NCBI GenBank assembly: GCA_028293365.1
Contig: JAQGOX010000238.1
Location: 1 to 6,332 of the forward strand
DNA from: Verrucomicrobiales bacterium
GTDB taxonomy: Bacteria; Verrucomicrobiota; Verrucomicrobiia; Limisphaerales; SXQI01
Length of the DNA stretch: 6,332 nucleotides
Reading direction: 5' to 3'
Below are positions 1 through 4,308 of the stretch, in pieces. Each line of letters starts with the position of its first letter. Positions within the stretch are counted from its first letter, which is position 1. The notes beneath the pieces are model-generated. The model did no database searches and was not told the origin of the DNA. It was given only the letters and a program-made list of their open reading frames with translations. Both the position numbers and the translations under genes were made by a program.

Positions 1-2
1 AG

Positions 3-1802
3 GCCCTCATCGAGGGAACGTGGGATTTGGTTATTTCAGATTATGTGCTTCCCCGATTTACAGGAATGGAAGCGTTGCGGATACTTCAGGAAGCCGATCT
101 AAGCCTCCCCTTTGTCATTATTTCGGGAAAGATCGGGGAGGACGTTGCGGTCGAGGCTTTGAAAGCCGGAGCCAGCGACTATCTCCTTAAAGATCGTTTG
201 ACACGTCTCGGTCCGGCCATCGAGCGCGCCCTTGAGGAACACGCGCAATACCGCCGCCGTCAACAATCAGAACAGGCTTTGCGCGAGAGTGAAGAACGAT
301 ACCGCCGCCTGGTGGAATCTTCGCCGGAGGCGATATTTATCTATAGCGAGGGCAAGTTTGTATTTATTAATCCCGCTGGGGTTAAATTATTCGGTGCTGC
401 CAGTCCGGTGGATTTAATCGGCAAATCGGTTTTGGATTTGATTCACCCGGATTACCACGCGGGTGCGTCGGAATATATGAGGCTAACCCTGCAAGGTGTC
501 GACCGGCCTCTTCTGCAACTCCAGGTTGTCCCACTGACTGGCGATCCTGTCATGGTTGAAGCGATTGGCCGCGATATTTCCTACCATGGCGACAGCGCGG
601 CGCACATGATATGTCGCGATATTACCGAGCGGAAGCGCATGGAGGAACAATATCAAAACGTGCAAAAAATGGAGGCGATCGGCAGGCTCGCAGGGGGTGT
701 CGCTAATGATTTCAACAACTTGTTAACCGTGATCATCGGCTATTCTGGCCTTGTGCGTTCCGCTCTTGGACCGGACAATAGTGCCTCGAAAGATCTGGAA
801 CAGATCAGCACCAGTGCGGAAAGGGCTGCGAGTTTGACCCAACAATTGCTCGCCCTCAGCCGAAAACAGGTCATCGCCCCGATTGAAACAAATCTCAATA
901 TACTGATCTCCAAATCGCATGATCTTCTAAGCCGCATTTTGGGAGAGGGGGTCGAAATCGTCCAACGCTTTGCGCCCGACCTCGGCCCCGTTCGCGCTGA
1001 TCCTGACCAGATCCAAAACGTAATTCTCAATCTTGCGGCCCAGGCCAGGGCCTCGATGCCCGGAGGTGGCAGGTTTTCGATCGAGACGCGGAATGTTCAT
1101 CTGACAGAGAAGGATCTTTCCGCGGGCCCAACCTTGCGCCCCGGCGACTATATTTTGCTGACGATCTCAGACAGCGGCCGTGGCTTTTCAAAGGAAGTTG
1201 AAGATCACATTTTTGAACCGTTCTACCGTTCAGAACATGGTGGTCTGCAGGCCTCTGGCCTGGGTTTAGCCTCGGTTTATGGTGTCGTTCGGCAACACGG
1301 CGGCCATGTTGCCTTCACCAGTGAAGTCGGCAAAGGGTCCACCTTTCGCATATTTCTTCCGCAATTGCAGACGATTTCCAAAGCCTTGCCAGCTAATCGC
1401 GCTCAATTTGGCGATGGCCCGGTGGATCCAACCGTTTTGGTGGTTGAAGACGAGGCTGTCTTGCGCGACTTTGCGCAGCTCGTGCTCTTGAAAAAAGGTT
1501 ATACCGTCCTGTTGGCTGAAGACGGTGCGGAAGCTCTCAAAGTTGCGGAAAATTATGGCCGGCCCATCCACCTCTTGTTTACAGATGTTGTCATGCCGCA
1601 GATTGGTGGTGTGGAATTAGGCCGCGAAATTCGTAGGATTTACCCGGAAATCAATGTGCTCTACACCTCGGGCTATCCACGCGATGGGGTGCTTGAACAG
1701 GGGATTGTGGACTCCAATTTCGAGTTTTTGACCAAGCCCTACACCGCTCAAATCCTTCTTCACCGCGTGGGGCAACTTTTGCCATCACCGGCTGCTCGCT
1801 GA
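3..1802 (+). CDS. Hybrid sensor histidine kinase/response regulator (REC-PAS-HisKA-HATPase-REC), 5' partial, kinase core degenerate
   Basis: Cytoplasmic two-component signalling protein cut by the left window edge. The frame is open back to base 3 and the receiver motif before the TTG at 27 reads ALIEGTWDLVISDY, so that TTG is not the start. Numbered from that TTG: first receiver to about residue 72, with phospho-Asp D5, switch S33 and K55; a charged helical linker about 65-92; a PAS domain about 91-203 ending in the usual DITERKR; an NtrB-like dimerisation/H-box region 212-280; an HATPase about 320-440; and a second receiver about 469-587, with E474/D475, phospho-Asp D520, T547 and K570. The G1 box (DSGRG, D382) and G2 box (SGLGLA) are kept. 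The H-box reads GGVANDFNNLL, with Asn227 where the phosphorylated His belongs, and the N-box reads NLAAQARASM, with Gln339 for the metal-binding Asn. Loss of autokinase activity is inferred. The signal sensed by the PAS domain is unknown. The frame has no stops or frameshifts. Confidence 0.93.
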   Translation, partial: ALIEGTWDLVISDYVLPRFTGMEALRILQEADLSLPFVIISGKIGEDVAVEALKAGASDYLLKDRLTRLGPAIERALEEHAQYRRRQQSEQALRESEERYRRLVESSPEAIFIYSEGKFVFINPAGVKLFGAASPVDLIGKSVLDLIHPDYHAGASEYMRLTLQGVDRPLLQLQVVPLTGDPVMVEAIGRDISYHGDSAAHMICRDITERKRMEEQYQNVQKMEAIGRLAGGVANDFNNLLTVIIGYSGLVRSALGPDNSASKDLEQISTSAERAASLTQQLLALSRKQVIAPIETNLNILISKSHDLLSRILGEGVEIVQRFAPDLGPVRADPDQIQNVILNLAAQARASMPGGGRFSIETRNVHLTEKDLSAGPTLRPGDYILLTISDSGRGFSKEVEDHIFEPFYRSEHGGLQASGLGLASVYGVVRQHGGHVAFTSEVGKGSTFRIFLPQLQTISKALPANRAQFGDGPVDPTVLVVEDEAVLRDFAQLVLLKKGYTVLLAEDGAEALKVAENYGRPIHLLFTDVVMPQIGGVELGREIRRIYPEINVLYTSGYPRDGVLEQGIVDSNFEFLTKPYTAQILLHRVGQLLPSPAAR

Positions 1803-3473
1803 TTCGATTCGCGTCGGAGGTTGAATCTGAGTTGCCGGGCTCAGTCGGCTGGATCTATTGAAACCGAAGGTGGAGACAGTTTCGAAGCGCGAAGTTGCCA
1901 GGCTTCTAAAGTGGCGGTGTAAATTCCGTGCCGAGCTGGTACCAAACAATAGATCAAGCCCCAGACTGAGAGTGAGCCAGAGGCCCAGCACCATTTGCCA
2001 GTTTGGGGTAAAGGAGATGCCTAATCTGGCGATTCCCGCAAGAGAGATTACGCCAACAAATAAAACCCAGGGTAATACCAGAATGCGTGCCCGGACTCCC
2101 ATCGCTGCCTTTCCGGTCTTGAGACTTCGGACGCCGAGCCACATTCCCAACCAGGAAATCGCGAGCAGATCTGCGGCGAATACGATCATCCCTGCGAATG
2201 AAGTGCTGACCCACGCGGAATCGATTACCGAGCCTGATTGCCGCCAGGCGCCCCAAAACGTCATGCATACGTCCGCAACCAGAATGATGCAGGCTGGAAT
2301 TAAAAACTGACGGCTCAAGGCTCGTAATTGGCCGTTGATTATTTCAGAGACAGTCAATGGTGTTGAAAGTGTCAGTTCGAGGGCGCCCGAGCGGCGATCT
2401 TCCGAAAACAGGCGCGACGCTTCGGACGCAACCCACCATTTAAGAGCCGTGTGGAGCGCGAGCATGGTAAGAACATAAACAAACTCCTCCTGCATGTCCC
2501 TGGGGTACTTATTTGCCAGATACAGCCAGAATGCACCCACGAGGCCGAGAAAGACGAACGGATAAAAGCTTTTCCGCGTGGGACGGCTGGCGAGCCAAAA
2601 AAACGGATTGATATTGAGCATTTGCGAGCGTACAGCTGCGCGCAATCGGGCGTCGCCGCTGGTCCAGTTTGCCCATTTCTCGATCCAGCGCGCTTTGCCC
2701 GGGCTTGCCGGGTGGTCCTGCCATAGGCGCGGAACCGCATTGCTTGCGACCGTCAGCAGAAGCAGGCTAAAAGCGCTCAATACTCCAATGCATTTCCAAA
2801 AAGACTGGAAGGCACTCGCATATTGTGCGTCAAAAGCCAGCATGTAAGCGTAAGGCGCGGTGGCGAGGAGCGCTGAATCAGAAGTGCCAGCAGCGAACCT
2901 TGTCCTTATGGAGTGCACCAGGGGAATAATCGCCGCGAACACAATGATCAGAAGAAGTGCAGCCCCTCGTGCTCTTCGGTCCGATTTGCTGATCGCCGAG
3001 CAGAACATTCCGCAGGAGACCGAAAAAAGGAGCGTGATACAGAGCACCAGCACCATGCGCCAAAATTCGCCCACATTAACGCCTCCCAGCAGCAATGGAA
3101 CCGCCAGTAGCGGAAAGATGGCAATTAAACCGTAAAAGGAGTTTAGGGACGTCGCCACCAGTTTCCCCAACACCACATCGAATCCGCGCAGATCTGTTAA
3201 AAAGAGAAGCCCGAGAGTGCCTTCTCTTTTCTCCTCGCTGATACTGTCGGCGGTTGTTAGGCCAATCAGCAGCGCGTAGGCCATAGCCAGACCGGATAGT
3301 CCGCTGAAGAGGGAGCTTCCCTGCCTTCCGAAATTATAGGACTGACTAAACGTGAGCCAGATCCAGAAGAAGAGCAAGGTGGCCACAAGGGCCGCGAAGA
3401 AGCGTACCCAGAAGGTGCGCGGCTTTCTTGAAGCGACGCGCAACTCCCGAGTGACGACTGGCAGAAATGTCAT
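1785..3473 (-). CDS. ABC-2 type transporter permease, two fused halves (12 predicted membrane segments)
   Basis: Inner-membrane protein of 562 residues, the membrane part of an ABC-2 type exporter; the substrate cannot be told. Hydrophobic segments lie near residues 21-42, 58-74, 105-130, 138-160, 170-188 and 227-246, then 303-321, 332-349, 389-409, 424-448, 463-485 and 491-511. Each half carries the typical loop motif after its second segment: SEEKREGTLGLLFLTDL at 79-95 and SEDRRSGALELTLSTPL at 357-373. The protein therefore looks like two six-helix ABC-2 units joined in one chain. The ATG at 3473 is the first start after an in-frame TAG. It has no well-placed Shine-Dalgarno: the nearest, AAGGA, is 17 bases away. 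No ATP-binding partner lies next to it; the upstream neighbour is a SnoaL-like gene. The roughly 50-residue polar tail after the last helix overlaps the end of the kinase gene by 18 bases. Family assignment is firm; function is not. Confidence 0.9.
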   Translation of the reverse strand: MTFLPVVTRELRVASRKPRTFWVRFFAALVATLLFFWIWLTFSQSYNFGRQGSSLFSGLSGLAMAYALLIGLTTADSISEEKREGTLGLLFLTDLRGFDVVLGKLVATSLNSFYGLIAIFPLLAVPLLLGGVNVGEFWRMVLVLCITLLFSVSCGMFCSAISKSDRRARGAALLLIIVFAAIIPLVHSIRTRFAAGTSDSALLATAPYAYMLAFDAQYASAFQSFWKCIGVLSAFSLLLLTVASNAVPRLWQDHPASPGKARWIEKWANWTSGDARLRAAVRSQMLNINPFFWLASRPTRKSFYPFVFLGLVGAFWLYLANKYPRDMQEEFVYVLTMLALHTALKWWVASEASRLFSEDRRSGALELTLSTPLTVSEIINGQLRALSRQFLIPACIILVADVCMTFWGAWRQSGSVIDSAWVSTSFAGMIVFAADLLAISWLGMWLGVRSLKTGKAAMGVRARILVLPWVLFVGVISLAGIARLGISFTPNWQMVLGLWLTLSLGLDLLFGTSSARNLHRHFRSLATSRFETVSTFGFNRSSRLSPATQIQPPTRIESASSR

Positions 3474-3511
3474 AGAACGAATCTATGCATTCCTTTGCAT
3501 CCGAAAAGCTG

Positions 3512-3541
3512 AATATACCCGGCACCGAAATTTCTTTTCAG
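3512..3541 (-). promoter_or_regulatory. Candidate sigma70-type promoter for the ABC-2 permease
   Basis: Reading the minus strand, a -35-like CTGAAA (3536-3541) and a -10-like TATATT (3512-3517) are separated by 18 bases. The -10 matches consensus at five of six positions and the -35 at four of six. Transcription would start near 3505, leaving a leader of about 30 bases before the ATG at 3473. The site sits between the SnoaL-like gene's stop and the permease, so the permease could be transcribed alone. This is pattern matching only. Confidence 0.35.
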
Positions 3542-3552
3542 TCGGACCTTTG

Positions 3553-3978
3553 TTAAAGCTGTTTTACGGCTCCAAGTTGTTGGTACAGACTTAGAAAATC
3601 AAAATTGTTCCAGGCCTCCACGATTTTCCCGTCTTTGATGCGCGCCACGCAAATGCCATTCATTAAGACGGAACGGCCGGTGGCGGGGAATCCGAGCGTT
3701 TCACCCGAGTGCGTGCCCCGCACCGAGCATCGCGCGCAAACCAGGTCCTGCTCTGCCAGCGTCGATTCGACTGCGACCTTTAATCCTGGAAACGCATTTT
3801 TAAATTTCTCATGAAATGGTTTGAACTCGGCAGGGCCAACAATCGGTTTCGACTCATTGTTCGTCAGCCCATAAACCAGGCCCTGTCGATCTAGCATTTC
3901 GTCGATCGCGGCCGATCGACCCTTGTTCCAAACTTCTTCGAACCAGCGGTGTATTAAAACCTTGTTTGCGGTGGTCAT
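3553..3978 (-). CDS. SnoaL-like / ester cyclase family protein
   Basis: A 141-residue protein, the usual length for the SnoaL-like polyketide cyclase/ester cyclase branch of the NTF2-like fold. Recognisable features in order are an N-terminal helix with HRWFEEVWNKG, the GPAEFKPFHEKFKNAFPGLK stretch, the central strand VCARCSVRGTHSGE, the GFPATGRSV loop, and a C-terminal IKDGKIVEAWNNFDFLSLYQQLGAV. This ending is highly typical of the family. Members of the fold act as small cyclases, isomerases or binding proteins, and many have no known substrate; none can be named here. There is no signal peptide, so it is probably cytoplasmic. I chose the ATG at 3978 because family similarity begins right after it. 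The frame is open to an ATG at 4053, and a TTG at 4008 has a well-spaced Shine-Dalgarno, so an N-terminus 10 or 25 residues longer is possible. Downstream, 79 bases separate it from the permease. Confidence 0.86.
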   Translation of the reverse strand: MTTANKVLIHRWFEEVWNKGRSAAIDEMLDRQGLVYGLTNNESKPIVGPAEFKPFHEKFKNAFPGLKVAVESTLAEQDLVCARCSVRGTHSGETLGFPATGRSVLMNGICVARIKDGKIVEAWNNFDFLSLYQQLGAVKQL

Positions 3979-3986
3979 GGGCTCAG

Positions 3987-4015
3987 GTTGTACGTGCAGT
4001 TTCCTCAAATGACAA
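3987..4015 (-). promoter_or_regulatory. Candidate promoter for the SnoaL-like gene, possibly giving a leaderless mRNA
   Basis: On the minus strand, TTGTCA (4010-4015, five of six matches to the -35 consensus) is followed after 17 bases by TACAAC (3987-3992, four of six matches to the -10). The predicted transcription start falls about one base before the ATG at 3978. That would make the message leaderless and would explain why no Shine-Dalgarno precedes that ATG. If translation instead begins at the TTG at 4008, this promoter would lie inside the gene and could not be the one used. Confidence 0.35.
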
Positions 4016-4016
4016 G

Positions 4017-4021
4017 CTCCT
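4017..4021 (-). promoter_or_regulatory. Shine-Dalgarno-like AGGAG that would support an alternative TTG start
   Basis: On the minus strand AGGAG (extended GAGGAG to 4022) lies 8 bases before a TTG at 4006-4008. That TTG is in frame with the SnoaL-like gene, 10 codons upstream of the preferred ATG. The spacing is ideal, so it is a real rival for the start. The extra residues (RKLHVQPEP and the initiator) do not resemble the family's N-terminus, which argues against it. Confidence 0.3.
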
Positions 4022-4194
4022 CGCGTTTGGCCAGGAACCGGCGCGGAAAACATGCAGGCCAGCTTCCGTACTATAATCGGCGGGATTACTTTTCTAAAAT
4101 CTTTTCTTAATTGACTGCTCTCTTGAAGTTTACAGGGATAAACAGTTCAAAATGCTTTGTTAAACCGCTTCCGATGTGGAAAGTCAGACCAGAT

Positions 4195-4221
4195 TGAGGA
4201 TTCAGGCCTATAGAGTCCTCA
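4195..4221. repeat. Inverted repeat / hairpin next to the GH9 promoter
   Basis: TGAGGATTC (4195-4203) pairs with GAGTCCTCA (4213-4221) over nine positions with a single G-T wobble and a 9-base loop. It ends three bases before the -35-like TTGACG of the candidate GH9 promoter. No T-tract follows on either strand, so a rho-independent terminator is unlikely. As DNA it could be an operator palindrome for a dimeric regulator. The inverted repeat is seen directly; the operator role is inferred. Confidence 0.45.
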
Positions 4222-4223
4222 GG

Positions 4224-4251
4224 TTGACGCTATAGCCGCAGGGTCGATACT
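4224..4251 (+). promoter_or_regulatory. Candidate sigma70-type promoter for the GH9 gene
   Basis: TTGACG (4224-4229, five of six matches) and GATACT (4246-4251, four of six) are separated by 16 bases. The predicted transcription start is near 4258, leaving a leader of about 50 bases before the ATG at 4309. The leader contains GGAGGG at 4281-4286, which is 23 bases from that ATG, too far for a standard Shine-Dalgarno. It lies 14 bases from an in-frame TTG at 4300. Confidence 0.4.
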
Positions 4252-4308
4252 CGATCTCTTGTCATGGTTAGCCCTGACACGGAGGGTAGATTAACTGAAT
4301 TGAAGCAT

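Larger units (their letters stand above)
3979..4308. other. Divergent intergenic region between the SnoaL-like gene and the GH9 gene
   Basis: About 330 bases without a supported gene. It holds a candidate minus-strand promoter near 3987-4015, a hairpin at 4195-4221 and a candidate plus-strand promoter at 4224-4251. A perfect TATAAT occurs at 4072-4077 on the plus strand, but nothing like a -35 sits 16-18 bases before it. The stretch 4090-4160 is rich in A and T and shows no clear site. The GH9 frame is closed upstream by a TGA at 4225-4227. I see no tRNA, riboswitch or rho-independent terminator with a T-tract here. Confidence 0.6.

Noticed and set aside
1..1802. The kinase as a pseudogene
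   Set aside because: Despite the changed catalytic residues the frame has no stops or frameshifts in the window and both receivers are fully conserved, which fits a selected protein better than decay.
1801..1844. Short inverted repeats just after the kinase stop (GATTC/GAATC and CTGAG/CTCAG) as a terminator
   Set aside because: Stems are only five pairs and no T-tract follows on either strand; the region is also permease coding sequence.
1858..2310. A 150-codon plus-strand open frame antisense to the permease
   Set aside because: The minus-strand frame encodes clear membrane helices here; the antisense product has no recognisable domain and no ribosome binding site.
3470..3490. A six-codon minus-strand upstream frame whose TGA overlaps the permease ATG (ATGA)
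   Set aside because: The arrangement looks like translational coupling, but its only Shine-Dalgarno (AAAGGA at 3491-3496) touches the ATG with no spacer, and so short a frame can arise by chance.
4072..4077. A perfect TATAAT as the main promoter of the GH9 gene
   Set aside because: No -35-like sequence lies 16-18 bases upstream and there is no extended -10 TG. The TTGACG/GATACT pair nearer the gene is a better candidate.
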